Below are positions 46,490-57,063 of a stretch of DNA of 64,000 nt, piece after piece; position 1 is the stretch's first letter, and the number at the start of each line of letters is the position of its first letter. Source of the DNA: Zestomonas insulae. Lineage in GTDB: Bacteria; Pseudomonadota; Gammaproteobacteria; Pseudomonadales; Pseudomonadaceae. The notes under the pieces are model-generated. The model worked only from the letters and a program-made list of their open reading frames with translations. It did no database searches and was not told the origin of the DNA. A program made the position numbers and the translations under genes. The DNA is taken from NCBI RefSeq assembly GCF_016901015.1, contig NZ_JAFEUP010000007.1, positions 124,001 through 188,000 on the forward strand. Direction: 5' to 3'.

Positions 46490-47983
46490 TTACAGCTTGA
46501 TCCAGGTCGCCTTGATCTCGGTGTACTTGTCGAAGGCATGCAGCGACTTGTCGCGGCCGTTGCCAGACTGCTTGTAGCCACCGAACGGCGCGGTCATGTC
46601 GCCGCCGTCGTACTGGTTGACCCACATGCTGCCGACGCGCAGCGCCTTGGCGGCGAGGTGCGCCTTGGACAGGTTGCTGGTCCAGATCGCCGCGGCCAGG
46701 CCGTAGATGCTGTCGTTGGCGATGGCGATGGCTTCCTCGGTGGTGTCGAACGGAATCACCGTCAGCACCGGGCCGAAGATCTCTTCCTGGGCGATACGCA
46801 TCTTGTTGTGCGCGTCGTCGAAGATGGTCGGCTCGACGTACACCCCGCCAGTTTCCTCCAGCGCGCGCTTGCCGCCGCAGAGCAGCTTGGCCTGATCGGC
46901 GTGGCCGGCCTCGATGTAGGCCAGCACGGAGTTCAGGTGACCCTGGTCGACCAAGGCGCCGACCTGGGTGTCCGGGTCCAGCGCGTGGCCGACCTTCCAG
47001 CCCTTCAGCGCCTCGACCACCATCGGCATGAACTGCTCCTTGATCGAACGCTCGACCAGCAGGCGCGAGCCGGCGGTGCACATCTCGCCCTGGTTGAAGC
47101 AGATCGCCATGGCCGCGGCCTCGGCGGCTTCCTTGAGGTCCGGCGCGTCGGCGAAGACGATGTTGGCGCTCTTGCCGCCGGCTTCCAGCCAGACGCGTTT
47201 CATGTTCGATTCGCCGGCGTAGATCATCAGCTGCTTGGCGATCTTGGTCGAGCCGGTGAACACCAGGGTGTCGACGTCCATGTGCAGGGCCAGGGCCTTG
47301 CCCACGGTGTGACCATAGCCCGGCAGGACGTTGAGCACGCCGGCCGGAATGCCCGCCTCGAGGGCCAACTGGGCCATGCGGATGGCGGTCAGCGGCGACT
47401 TCTCGGACGGTTTGACGATCACCGAGTTGCCGGTGGCCAGCGCTGGGCCGAGCTTCCAGGCGGTCATGATCATCGGGAAGTTCCACGGCACGATGGCGGC
47501 GACCACGCCGACCGGCTCGCGGGTCACCAGGCCCAGTTCGTCATGCGGGGTGGCCGCCACTTCGTCGTAGATCTTGTCGATCGCCTCGCCGCTCCAGCGG
47601 ATCGCCCGCGACGCACCGGCCACGTCGACGCTCAGCGAGAAGCCGATCGGCTTGCCCATGTCGAGGGTTTCCAGCAGCGCCAGCTCCTCGGCGTGCGCGT
47701 CGAGCAGGTCGGCGAAGCGGATCATGGTCTGCTTGCGCTCGACCGGCTTGAGCTTCGACCACACGCCCGACTCGAAGGTGGCGCGCGCGTCGGCCACGGC
47801 CAGTTCGGCGTCGGCGGCATCGCAGCTGGCGACCAGGCCGAGCAGGCGCCCGTCGACCGGGCTGACGCACTCGAAGGTGGCGCCACTGGCCGCGTCGCGG
47901 CTGGCGCCGTGAATCACGGCACGACCGTCGATCTGCAGGTTGCGGGCGCGCTGTTCCCAGTCGGCACGGGTCAGGGTGGTCAT
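46490..47983 (-). CDS. kauB: aldehyde dehydrogenase KauB/PauC (polyamine catabolism)
   Basis: The 497-residue NAD(P)-dependent enzyme has the ALDH residues: VPWNFPMIM (about 160-168), VFTGSTKIAKQ, the catalytic Glu in LEAGGKSANIV and the nucleophile Cys in NQGEMCTAGSR (about 302), with EEIFGPVL near 400. It oxidises amino-aldehydes from polyamine and 4-aminobutyrate routes, the products of PauB. Position matches PA5312. In P. aeruginosa a transaminase gene (gabT2) follows in the region; here the next gene upstream is a cupin. Confidence 0.92.
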   Translation of the reverse strand: MTTLTRADWEQRARNLQIDGRAVIHGASRDAASGATFECVSPVDGRLLGLVASCDAADAELAVADARATFESGVWSKLKPVERKQTMIRFADLLDAHAEELALLETLDMGKPIGFSLSVDVAGASRAIRWSGEAIDKIYDEVAATPHDELGLVTREPVGVVAAIVPWNFPMIMTAWKLGPALATGNSVIVKPSEKSPLTAIRMAQLALEAGIPAGVLNVLPGYGHTVGKALALHMDVDTLVFTGSTKIAKQLMIYAGESNMKRVWLEAGGKSANIVFADAPDLKEAAEAAAMAICFNQGEMCTAGSRLLVERSIKEQFMPMVVEALKGWKVGHALDPDTQVGALVDQGHLNSVLAYIEAGHADQAKLLCGGKRALEETGGVYVEPTIFDDAHNKMRIAQEEIFGPVLTVIPFDTTEEAIAIANDSIYGLAAAIWTSNLSKAHLAAKALRVGSMWVNQYDGGDMTAPFGGYKQSGNGRDKSLHAFDKYTEIKATWIKL

Positions 47984-48202
47984 CGGGGCATCCTCTTATT
48001 GGGTGGCGAGCGGGGCAACTGTCGCCCGCGCGCGCTGGCCGCAAGGCCGGTTAAGCGAAGTGCGACAACACTAAACCGCGGCCGAGGCATTTTCAATATT
48101 TTTGACAGTAGCGGGGTAAACACCCTTGTCTTGTGTGTTTTATTAAACATAGACTGCGGCCATCCGGGCCCCCTGCCCTGCCACCAATGACGTCGTCTTG
48201 CC

Positions 48203-48568
48203 ATGAACATTGAACAGATCGTCGATTTCGCCAGCGCCACCACGGCCGCCGAACACTACCGCCCCGCCGCGGAAAAGGTCCTCAAGGGCGACCCCGAGCA
48301 GAGTGTGCGCAACCACTATTCCAGCCCCTGCGGCCAGTTCAGCAGCGGCATCTGGGAAGGTGCGGTCGGCCAATGGACGGTCAACTACACCGAGCACGAG
48401 TACTGCGAGATTCTCCAGGGCGTGTCGGTGCTGCGCGACGCTCAGGGCACGGCGAAGACCCTGCGCACCGGCGACCGCTTCGTGATTCCCGCCGGCTTCA
48501 GCGGCACCTGGGAAGTGCTCGAGCCGTGCCGCAAGGTCTACGTGATGTTCGAGCAGGCCAAGGCCTGA
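48203..48568 (+). CDS. cupin domain protein (DUF861/EutQ-like)
   Basis: The 121-residue protein is a single small cupin of the (S)-ureidoglycine aminohydrolase-like (Cupin_3) group: SSGIWEGAVGQWTVNYTEHEYCEILQG in parts, TGDRFVIPAGFSGTWEVLEP. The E-H-E-C segment may hold a metal. Its enzyme role is unknown, though relatives often sit in amine catabolism loci. It is divergent from kauB and ends in a terminator. Confidence 0.87.
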   Translation: MNIEQIVDFASATTAAEHYRPAAEKVLKGDPEQSVRNHYSSPCGQFSSGIWEGAVGQWTVNYTEHEYCEILQGVSVLRDAQGTAKTLRTGDRFVIPAGFSGTWEVLEPCRKVYVMFEQAKA

Positions 48569-48595
48569 GCCCCGCTTACTCTCTGCGTGACTTCG

Positions 48596-48619
48596 GCCCG
48601 CCCTGTGCGGGCTTTTTCT
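48596..48619 (+). terminator. intrinsic terminator after the cupin gene
   Basis: GCCCGC and GCGGGC pair around CCTGT, followed by TTTTTCTT on the plus strand. Confidence 0.8.
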
Positions 48620-48644
48620 TGCCTGCGCGGGGCAAATCGCGGGC

Positions 48645-48676
48645 AAAAAAAACCCGCCGGAGAGGCGGGTCTTTTT
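48645..48676 (-). terminator. intrinsic terminator after rpmG
   Basis: ACCCGCC at 48652-48658 pairs with GGCGGGT at 48664-48670. On the minus strand a run of eight T follows, marking the end of the rpmB-rpmG transcript. Confidence 0.9.
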
Positions 48677-48693
48677 TGCAAGGTGCCGATCAA

Positions 48694-48849
48694 TTACTTG
48701 ATCTTGGCTTCCTTGTAGATCACGTGCTTACGGATGGTCGGATCAAATTTCTTGATCTCGATCTTGTCCGGGGTGGTGCGCTTGTTCTTGTCGGTGGTGT
48801 AGAAGTGGCCGGTACCGGCGCTGGACACCAAACGGATCAGTTCACGCAT
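48694..48849 (-). CDS. rpmG: 50S ribosomal protein L33
   Basis: The 51-residue basic protein begins [19 protein letters not shown] and ends [10 protein letters not shown], the standard L33 pattern. It lacks the zinc-type CxxC pairs, so it is the C-minus form common in pseudomonads. It lies 10 bases after rpmB and shares its transcript. The ATG at 48849 was chosen by family start. Confidence 0.97.
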   Translation of the reverse strand: MRELIRLVSSAGTGHFYTTDKNKRTTPDKIEIKKFDPTIRKHVIYKEAKIK

Positions 48850-48859
48850 GATTAGCTCC

Positions 48860-49096
48860 TTAAACCTTTTCGCCGCGAGCGCGCAGCTCGGCCAGCACGA
48901 CATCAATACCACGCTTGTCGATGATGCGCATGCCCTTGGCGGTCAGACGCAGACGAACGAAGCGCTTCTCGGACTCGACCCAGAAACGGTGATGTTGCAG
49001 GTTCGGCAGGAAACGACGACGGGTTTTGTTGTTGGCGTGGGAAACGTTGTTCCCGGTTACCGGACCCTTACCGGTAACTTGACAGACTCTCGACAT
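48860..49096 (-). CDS. rpmB: 50S ribosomal protein L28
   Basis: The 78-residue protein starts [20 protein letters not shown] and has the L28 core [20 protein letters not shown] (in part). One cysteine only, so it is the zinc-free form. It heads the rpmB-rpmG operon, with a sigma-70 promoter about 130 bases upstream. Confidence 0.98.
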   Translation of the reverse strand: MSRVCQVTGKGPVTGNNVSHANNKTRRRFLPNLQHHRFWVESEKRFVRLRLTAKGMRIIDKRGIDVVLAELRARGEKV

Positions 49097-49417
49097 ACCT
49101 CAGCCCTCTAAACCTCATGCCCAACCCGGCATGGGTTGGCCGCTTAAACTCAATGTTCAATGGCGCTCAGCGCCGCGTTTCTCGGGGGTCTTACCGGCCG
49201 CTTGAACCGGGCCCCTAGAAAAGAGCGCTGCTTTATACCAGAAAGCCCCCCATGCAACAAGGATAACCACACACGGAAAACTGGCGGCGCGCAGCGCCCT
49301 GCACTGCTGCCGGGCTTGCGGCGCGGCAACCGCTCGTCGGCCGGCGCCGTTGTCCCGCGCCGGCGCATGGTCTAGGGTAAGCCCTTTGCCCGCTCGTCTG
49401 CCGTTCAGGAGTCCTCC
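49097..49417. other. rpmB / peptide-binding protein intergenic region (321 bases)
   Basis: It carries the rpmBG promoter and its leader on the minus strand and the ribosome site AGGAG of the plus-strand peptide-binding gene near 49407. I see no further gene, and no clear plus-strand promoter. Confidence 0.6.
49232..49260 (-). promoter_or_regulatory. sigma-70 promoter of rpmB-rpmG
   Basis: On the minus strand: TTGTTG (-35), exactly 17 bases, TATAAA (-10, five of six consensus bases). The transcript would start near 49225, giving a leader of about 130 bases. Confidence 0.6.
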
Positions 49418-50995
49418 ATGCGCCTCGCCGCCCTGCCCCTGCTGTTCGCTCCGCTCCTGGCCCAGGCCGCCACCCTCAGCGTGTGCACGGAGGCCAGCCC
49501 GGAGGGCTTCGACGTGGTGCAGTACAACTCGCTGACCACCACCAACGCCTCGGCTGACGTGCTGATGAACCGCCTGGTCGACTTCGACGCCACCAGCGGC
49601 CAGCTGACGCCGAGCCTGGCGGACAGTTGGGCGGTGTCCAGCGACGGCCTGAGCTACAGCTTCAAGCTGCATCCGGGGGTGAAGTTCCACCACACCGAGT
49701 GGTTCACCCCCAGTCGCGAACTGAACGCCGACGATGTGCTGTTCAGCCTGCAGCGCATGCTCGACCCGGCGCACCCCTGGCACAAGACGGCCGCCAACAG
49801 TTACCCGCACGCCCAGTCGATGCAGCTGGCCAGCCTGATCCGCCAGGTCGAGGCACCTGACCCGCTGAGTGTGCGAATCACCCTGGCGCATCCCGACGCG
49901 ACCTTCCTCGCCACCCTGAGCATGGGCTTCGCCTCCATCTATTCCGCCGAGTACGCCGAGCAGCTGCTCAAGGCCGGTACGCCGCAGCTGCTCAACAGCC
50001 AGCCGATCGGCACCGGGCCGTTCGTGTTCAAGCGCTTCCAGAAGGATGCGCTGGTGCGCTACGTCGCCAACCCCGAGTACTTCGCCGGCGCGCCGGCGGT
50101 CGACGCGCTGGTGTTCGCCATCACCCCGGACGCCAACGTGCGCCTGCAGAAGCTGCGCCGCGGCGAGTGCCATATCGCCCTGTCGCCGAAGCCGCTGGAC
50201 GTGCGCGCCGCCGCCCAGGACCCCAGCCTGCAGGTGCTCAGCACCCCGGCATTCATGACTGCCTTCGTCGCCCTCAACAGCCAGCACGCGCCGCTCGACA
50301 AGCCGGAAGTGCGCCAAGCGATCAACCTGGCGTTCGACAAGGCCAGCTACCTCAAGGCGGTGTTCGAGGACGGCGCCACCGCCGCCAACGGCCCCTACCC
50401 GCCGAACACCTGGAGCTATGCCAGCGCGCTGCCCGGCTACGCCCACGACCCGGCGCAGGCCCGCGCACTGCTGGCCAAGGCCGGGCTGGCCGAGGGTTTC
50501 AAGACCACCATCTGGACGCGCCCGTCGAGCAGCCTGCTCAACCCCAACCCGAGCCTCGGCGCGCAGCTGCTGCAGGCCGACCTCGGCGAAGTCGGCATCC
50601 AGGCGGAGATCCGCGTGATCGAATGGGGCGAGCTGATCCGCCGCGCCAAGGCCGGCGAGCACGACCTGCTGTTCATGGGCTGGGCCGGCGACAACGGCGA
50701 CCCGGACAACTTCCTCACCCCGCAGTTCTCCTGCGCCGCCGTGCAGTCGGGGACCAACTTCGCGCGCTACTGCGCCAAGGATCTCGACCAGCTGATCAGC
50801 GCCGGCAAGCGCAGCGCCAGTCAGGACGAGCGCAGCCGCCTATATAAGGAAGCGCAGGCGCTGATCCAGCAGCAGGCGTTGTGGCTGCCGCTGGCCCATC
50901 CGCAGGCCAGCGTGCTGGCGCGCAAGCAGATCAGCGGCTACCAGGTCAGCCCGTTCGGCCGCCAGGACTTCGCCAAGGTCAGCCTGCAGCGCTGA
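49418..50995 (+). CDS. ABC transporter substrate-binding protein (peptide/nickel, SBP family 5)
   Basis: The 525-residue periplasmic protein has a signal peptide (about 1-17, ending LAQAA) and the family 5 layout: LSVCTEASPEGFDVVQYN, LADSWAVSSDGLSYSFKLHPGVKFH, YLKAVFEDGATAANGPYPPNTW. It resembles DppA-type dipeptide receptors; P. aeruginosa has such a gene here. No permease or ATPase gene is near, so it probably shares a transporter encoded elsewhere. It ends one base from the convergent radC stop. Confidence 0.9.
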   Translation: MRLAALPLLFAPLLAQAATLSVCTEASPEGFDVVQYNSLTTTNASADVLMNRLVDFDATSGQLTPSLADSWAVSSDGLSYSFKLHPGVKFHHTEWFTPSRELNADDVLFSLQRMLDPAHPWHKTAANSYPHAQSMQLASLIRQVEAPDPLSVRITLAHPDATFLATLSMGFASIYSAEYAEQLLKAGTPQLLNSQPIGTGPFVFKRFQKDALVRYVANPEYFAGAPAVDALVFAITPDANVRLQKLRRGECHIALSPKPLDVRAAAQDPSLQVLSTPAFMTAFVALNSQHAPLDKPEVRQAINLAFDKASYLKAVFEDGATAANGPYPPNTWSYASALPGYAHDPAQARALLAKAGLAEGFKTTIWTRPSSSLLNPNPSLGAQLLQADLGEVGIQAEIRVIEWGELIRRAKAGEHDLLFMGWAGDNGDPDNFLTPQFSCAAVQSGTNFARYCAKDLDQLISAGKRSASQDERSRLYKEAQALIQQQALWLPLAHPQASVLARKQISGYQVSPFGRQDFAKVSLQR

Positions 50996-50996
50996 C

Positions 50997-51671
50997 TCAC
51001 ATCCAGCCGCGCTCGGCCATCGACAGCGGCTCGCCGTCGCCGACGATGAAATGGTCGATGACCCGCACATCGACCAGCGCCAGGGCGTCCTTCAGACGCT
51101 GGGTCAGCACTCGGTCGGCCTGGCTCGGCTCGGCGACCCCGGAGGGATGGTTGTGGGTCAGGATCAGCGCCGCCGCGTTGTGCGCCAGGGCGCGCTTGAC
51201 CACCTGGCGCGGGTACACGCTGGCGCCGTCCACGGTGCCTTGGAACAGCACCTCGAAGGCCAGCACGCGGTGCTTGCTGTCGAGAAACAGGCAGGCAAAC
51301 ACCTCGTGCGGCTCGTGGCGCAAACGGGCCTTCAGGTAGTCGCGCACCGCCTGCGGGCTTTCCAGCGCCGAGTCGCGGCGCAGCCGCTCGGCCAGGTGCC
51401 GGCGGGCCATCTCCAGCACCGCCTGCAGCTGGGCGAACTTCGCCGGGCCGAGCCCCAGGTGCGCGCTGAACGCCGCCAGATCGGCCTCCAGCAGGCCGCG
51501 CAGGCTGCCGAACTCGCCGAGCAACTGGCGCGCCAGGTCGACCGCGCTGCGCCCGGCGACGCCGGTACGCAGGAAGATCGCCAGCAGCTCGGCATCGCTC
51601 AATACCGCGGCGCCCTGGGCCAATAATTTCTCCCGCGGACGCTCGGCCGCGGGCCAGTCGCGAATGCTCAT
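50997..51671 (-). CDS. radC: RadC family JAB/MPN domain protein
   Basis: The 224-residue protein has an N-terminal helix-hairpin-helix region (about 1-90, [20 protein letters not shown] in parts) and a C-terminal JAB/MPN domain with the metal motif [14 protein letters not shown] (HxH-x7-SxxD). The family was once tied to recombination repair, but its activity is unproved. It is divergent from coaBC and converges with the peptide-binding gene. Confidence 0.95.
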   Translation of the reverse strand: MSIRDWPAAERPREKLLAQGAAVLSDAELLAIFLRTGVAGRSAVDLARQLLGEFGSLRGLLEADLAAFSAHLGLGPAKFAQLQAVLEMARRHLAERLRRDSALESPQAVRDYLKARLRHEPHEVFACLFLDSKHRVLAFEVLFQGTVDGASVYPRQVVKRALAHNAAALILTHNHPSGVAEPSQADRVLTQRLKDALALVDVRVIDHFIVGDGEPLSMAERGWM

Positions 51672-51808
51672 TTCCCCTCCTTGGTGACAGAGCCGGCCCG
51701 CTGCTCCAGTGCGGGCGCTGTGCTATCGTAGCCGCTCTTTTTGCGCGACGACCAGCCAGGGCGGGCAGCGTCCGCGTTCCTCTTCCTCTCTCTGTGTAAG
51801 GCAGTGCT

Positions 51809-53017
51809 ATGCAGCGGTTGTATCGGAAACGCATCGTCCTGGGCGTGGGCGGCGGCATCGCCGCCTACAAGAGCGCCGAACTGGTCCGTCGACTGCGCGA
51901 CCAGGGCGCCGAAGTCCGCGTGGTGATGACCCACGGCGGCCGCGAATTCATCACCCCGCTGACCCTGCAGGCGCTGTCCGGCCATCCCGTGCACCTCGAG
52001 CTGCTCGACCCCGAGGCGGAGGCCGGCATGGGCCATATCGAGCTGGCGCGCTGGGCCGACCTGGTGCTGATCGCCCCGGCCACCGCCGAGCTGCTCGCGC
52101 GCCTGGCGCAGGGCAACGCCAACGACCTGCTGACCACCCTGGTGCTGGCCACCGACGCCACCGTCGCCCTCGCTCCGGCGATGAACCAGGCGATGTGGCG
52201 TGACCCGGCGACCCAGGCCAACCTCGAGCTGCTCGCCAGCCGCGGCCTGAAGGTATTCGGCCCGGCCTCCGGCAGCCAGGCCTGCGGCGACGTCGGCCTC
52301 GGCCGCATGCTCGAAGCCGACGACCTGGCGCAGCTCGCCGCCGACTGCTTCCAGCGCCAGGCGCTGGACGGCAAGCACGTGCTGATCACCGCCGGGCCGA
52401 CCCAGGAAAACATCGACCCGGTGCGCTACATCACCAACCACAGCTCCGGCAAGATGGGCTTCGCCCTCGCCGAGGCCGCCGCCGAAGCCGGTGCGCGGGT
52501 GACCCTGGTGAGCGGCCCGGTGCACCTGCCAACCCCCGACCGGGTCAGCCGCATCGACGTGGTCAGCGCCCGCGACATGCTCGCCGCCTGCGAAGCCGCG
52601 ATGCCCTGCGACCTGCTAATCGCCGCCGCCGCGGTGGCCGACTACCGCCCCGAAGTGGTCGCCCAGCACAAGCTGAAGAAGGACCCAACCACCGGCGACG
52701 GCCTGTTCCTGCAGATGGTGCGCAACCCGGACATCCTCGCCACCCTCGCCGGCCGCGACGACCGCCCGTTCAGCGTCGGCTTCGCCGCCGAGACCGAGAA
52801 CCTGCTCGACTACGCGTCGCGCAAGCTGCGTGACAAGAACCTCGACCTGATCGTCGCCAATGACGTGGCCAACCCGACCATCGGCTTCAACAGCGAAGAG
52901 AACGCCATCACCATCATCGATCGCGAACAGCGGCAGACTAGCTTCGCCCAGACCAGCAAGGGCAAGATCGCCCGCCAGCTGATCGCTTTCATTGCCGACC
53001 GCCTCAACCAAGCCTGA
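51809..53017 (+). CDS. coaBC: bifunctional phosphopantothenoylcysteine decarboxylase/synthetase
   Basis: The 402-residue enzyme carries out two steps of coenzyme A synthesis. The N-terminal CoaC domain (about 1-190) binds FMN and has catalytic H76 in GHIELARWADL, PAMNQAMW and C159 in SQACGDVGLGRM. The C-terminal CoaB domain (about 190-402) has GPTQENIDPVRYITNHSSGKMG and the KLKKDP motif. It was formerly called dfp. dut starts 6 bases after its stop. Confidence 0.96.
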   Translation: MQRLYRKRIVLGVGGGIAAYKSAELVRRLRDQGAEVRVVMTHGGREFITPLTLQALSGHPVHLELLDPEAEAGMGHIELARWADLVLIAPATAELLARLAQGNANDLLTTLVLATDATVALAPAMNQAMWRDPATQANLELLASRGLKVFGPASGSQACGDVGLGRMLEADDLAQLAADCFQRQALDGKHVLITAGPTQENIDPVRYITNHSSGKMGFALAEAAAEAGARVTLVSGPVHLPTPDRVSRIDVVSARDMLAACEAAMPCDLLIAAAAVADYRPEVVAQHKLKKDPTTGDGLFLQMVRNPDILATLAGRDDRPFSVGFAAETENLLDYASRKLRDKNLDLIVANDVANPTIGFNSEENAITIIDREQRQTSFAQTSKGKIARQLIAFIADRLNQA

Positions 53018-53023
53018 GACCCC

Positions 53024-53479
53024 ATGCACTCACTGCAAGCCAAGATTCTCGACCCGCGCCTCGGCCGCGATTTCCCGCTGCCGCAATACGCCACCCCGGG
53101 CTCCGCCGGCCTCGACCTGCGCGCCATGCTGCAGGACGACGTGACCCTGGAGCCGGGCCAGACCGTGCTGATTCCCACCGGCCTGGCGATTCACATCGCC
53201 GACCCGGGCCTCGCCGCGCTGGTCCTGCCGCGCTCGGGCCTCGGCCACAAGCACGGCATCGTACTGGGGAACCTGGTCGGCCTGATCGACTCCGATTACC
53301 AGGGCGAGCTGATGGTGTCGTGCTGGAACCGCGGGCAGAGCAGCTTCCGCATCACCGTCGGCGAGCGCATCGCCCAGCTGATGCTGGTGCCGGTGGTGCA
53401 GGCGCACTTCGAGCTGGTCGACGAGTTTCACGAAAGCCAGCGCGGCACCGGCGGCTTCGGCCACTCCGGCAGCCAGTAA
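53024..53479 (+). CDS. dut: deoxyuridine 5'-triphosphate nucleotidohydrolase (dUTPase)
   Basis: The 151-residue trimeric enzyme hydrolyses dUTP to dUMP. All five motifs are visible: [44 protein letters not shown] and the C-terminal [10 protein letters not shown] arm. Length is standard. It lies between coaBC and algC in a close run of plus-strand genes. Confidence 0.97.
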   Translation: MHSLQAKILDPRLGRDFPLPQYATPGSAGLDLRAMLQDDVTLEPGQTVLIPTGLAIHIADPGLAALVLPRSGLGHKHGIVLGNLVGLIDSDYQGELMVSCWNRGQSSFRITVGERIAQLMLVPVVQAHFELVDEFHESQRGTGGFGHSGSQ

Positions 53480-53530
53480 GCGCAACGCCACCGTTCCACC
53501 ATTCAGGATGAATCGTCGAGGAGCCATCGC

Positions 53531-56131
53531 GTGAAACTCTTCCAACGCGCCGCCAAGGAACCGGACCTGATCAATCCCGAGGCCAGCACCCCACCGCGAA
53601 GCGCCGGCAACCTGCGCGCCGAGCTGGCGCCGCTGCTGCCCGGCCTCGCCATCAGCCTGGCCGGACTGCTCGCCGGAGCGGCGATGCTCTGGTTCGGCAG
53701 CCTGCAATCCCAGCAGGCGGAGGAGCGCCAGCACCTTGCCGAAGCCTGGAGCGCCAACCAGGCCGGCGCGCTGCAGCAGGCACTCAAGCAGCTGCAGGCC
53801 GAGACCACTGCCGCGGCCCGCGACCCGCAGCTGCTGCAGGTCCTGCAGAGCCAGGACAACACCCAGATTCGCGCCGCCGAACGCACGCTCAGCTACCGCG
53901 ACGGGGTGATTGATGCGCGCCTCAACCTGCGCGGCCAGGCCGTGCAGGACGCCAGCGGCGCAGCGCCGGTGAACTTCGCCGCGCTCGACCTGCTGCGCCG
54001 TGTCGAGAACGGCCAGCCGCCAGCCGTCGAGGCCTACCGGGTCGGCCAGCGCTGGGTGGTGTACAGCGTCGCCCCGCTGCGCGTCGCCGACAACGAGCCG
54101 GCCGGCGGCACGCTGCTGCTGATGGTCGACCTGCAGCGCCTGCTCAGCAGCCTGCCGCCGCTACCGGCCGGCGTCGGCCAGTTGCAGCTGACCCAGCAGT
54201 TCGGCAAGGGCCCGGCGCAGCTGCTCAGCCAGCGCGGCGCGGCCGGCGACGGCGCACTGCTCAACCTCGACAGCGGCAATCCCAACTGGAAACTGAGCTT
54301 CCAGTCCGGCCCCGGCCTCGACCAGGGCGGCACCTCGCCCTGGGTGCTGCTGCCGGCGCTGCTGGTGGCATTCGGTGCGGTGCTGCTCGGCCTGCTGGTG
54401 CTGCGCCGCAGCCAGCAACGTCAGCTGCAGGACGACGCTCATCAGCTCGGCCAGATGCTCCACGAACTCTCCGCCGGAAAGGCCGTCAAACCCTTCAGCC
54501 TGCGCCTGGCCGAACTCAACGGCCTGTCCCAGCAACTCGCGCGCCTGCCGCGCGGCAACGGCCACAACGGCAATGGCAACGGCAAACCGGCCAGCGCGCC
54601 GCAACGCCCGGATGCCCCGCCTGCAGCACCGGCCAGCGAACTGGTCGACCCCCTGTTTCAAGACACCGATATTCTCGATATCGACATTCTCGACGAAGAC
54701 CAGGATCTCCTGGGATTGGAGCAAAGCCCCGCCATGTCAGTACAGAGCCTCACCCCGCCCAAACTGCCCGCCAGCATCTTCCGCGCCTACGACATCCGCG
54801 GCGTGGTCGGCGACACCCTGACCAGCGAAACCGCCTACTGGGTCGGCCGTGCGGTCGGCGCGGAAAGCCTCGCCAAGGGCGAGCCGAACGTCGCAGTCGG
54901 CCGTGACGGCCGGCTGTCCGGCCCGGAGCTGGTGCAGGCACTGATCCAGGGCCTGGTCGAAGCCGGCTGCGACGTCAGCGACATCGGCATGGTGCCGACC
55001 CCGGCGTTGTACTACGCCGCCAACGTGCTGGCCGGCAAGTCCGGGGTGATGCTTACCGGTAGCCACAACCCGCCGGACTACAACGGCTTCAAGATCATGG
55101 TCGCCGGCGACACCCTGGCCAACGAACAGATCCAGGCGCTGCGCGCACGCATCGACAACAACGACCTGTCCAGCGGTCATGGCCGTGTCGAGCAAGTCGA
55201 GATCCTCGAGCGCTACTTCAAGCAGATCCGCGATGACATCGCCCTGGCCAAGCCGCTGCGCGTGGTGGTCGACTGCGGCAACGGCGCCGCCGGGGTGATC
55301 GCCCCGCAACTGATCGAGGCGCTCGGCTGCACGGTGATCCCGCTGTTCTGCGACGTCGACGGCACCTTCCCGAACCACCACCCGGACCCGGGCAAGCCGG
55401 AAAACCTCGAAGACCTGATCGCCAAGGTCAAGGAAGTCGGCGCGGATGTCGGCCTGGCCTTCGACGGCGACGGCGACCGCGTCGGCGTGGTGACCAACAC
55501 CGGCACCATCGTCTACCCGGATCGCCTGATGATGCTGTTCGCCAAGGACGTGGTGTCGCGCAACCCCGGCGCCGACGTGATCTTCGACGTCAAATGCACC
55601 CGTCGCCTCGGCGCTCTGATCAGTGGCTACGGCGGTCGCCCGGTGATGTGGAAGACCGGTCACTCGCTGATCAAGAAGAAGATGAAGGAAACCGGCGCGC
55701 TGCTGGCTGGCGAGATGAGTGGGCACATCTTCTTCAAGGAGCGCTGGTTCGGCTTCGACGACGGCATCTACAGCGCCGCGCGCCTGCTGGAAATCCTCAG
55801 CCTCGACAAGCGCGACGCCGAGCACGTGTTCTCCGCGTTCCCGGTCGACGTGTCGACCCCGGAGATCAATATCCAGGTCACCGACGAGAGCAAGTTCCGC
55901 CTGATCGACAAACTGCAGAGTGGCGGCAGCTGGGGCGAAGGCAGTGTGACCACCCTCGACGGTGTGCGCGTCGACTATCCCAAGGGCTGGGGCCTGGTGC
56001 GCGCCTCCAACACCACGCCGGTGCTGGTGCTGCGCTTCGAAGGTGACACCGCCGAGGAGCTGGAACGCATCCAGACGGTGTTCCGCGCCCAGCTGCTGGC
56101 CGCCGACCCTTCCCTCAACCTGCCGTTCTGA
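53531..56131 (+). CDS. algC: phosphomannomutase/phosphoglucomutase AlgC with N-terminal membrane domain
   Basis: The 866-residue frame joins an N-terminal region with two membrane segments (about 36-56 and 271-291) and a periplasmic-size loop between them, an acidic linker (about 370-400), and the AlgC catalytic core from about residue 402. The core holds TGSHNPPDYNG with the phosphoserine, DGDGDRVG for metal, and GEMSGHIFF. AlgC makes mannose- and glucose-1-phosphate for alginate, Psl and LPS. The start is GTG at 53531. The ATG at 54734 would give the soluble core of 465 residues alone. Confidence 0.94.
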   Translation: MKLFQRAAKEPDLINPEASTPPRSAGNLRAELAPLLPGLAISLAGLLAGAAMLWFGSLQSQQAEERQHLAEAWSANQAGALQQALKQLQAETTAAARDPQLLQVLQSQDNTQIRAAERTLSYRDGVIDARLNLRGQAVQDASGAAPVNFAALDLLRRVENGQPPAVEAYRVGQRWVVYSVAPLRVADNEPAGGTLLLMVDLQRLLSSLPPLPAGVGQLQLTQQFGKGPAQLLSQRGAAGDGALLNLDSGNPNWKLSFQSGPGLDQGGTSPWVLLPALLVAFGAVLLGLLVLRRSQQRQLQDDAHQLGQMLHELSAGKAVKPFSLRLAELNGLSQQLARLPRGNGHNGNGNGKPASAPQRPDAPPAAPASELVDPLFQDTDILDIDILDEDQDLLGLEQSPAMSVQSLTPPKLPASIFRAYDIRGVVGDTLTSETAYWVGRAVGAESLAKGEPNVAVGRDGRLSGPELVQALIQGLVEAGCDVSDIGMVPTPALYYAANVLAGKSGVMLTGSHNPPDYNGFKIMVAGDTLANEQIQALRARIDNNDLSSGHGRVEQVEILERYFKQIRDDIALAKPLRVVVDCGNGAAGVIAPQLIEALGCTVIPLFCDVDGTFPNHHPDPGKPENLEDLIAKVKEVGADVGLAFDGDGDRVGVVTNTGTIVYPDRLMMLFAKDVVSRNPGADVIFDVKCTRRLGALISGYGGRPVMWKTGHSLIKKKMKETGALLAGEMSGHIFFKERWFGFDDGIYSAARLLEILSLDKRDAEHVFSAFPVDVSTPEINIQVTDESKFRLIDKLQSGGSWGEGSVTTLDGVRVDYPKGWGLVRASNTTPVLVLRFEGDTAEELERIQTVFRAQLLAADPSLNLPF

Positions 56132-57061
<930 letters not shown>

Positions 57062-57063
57062 AC

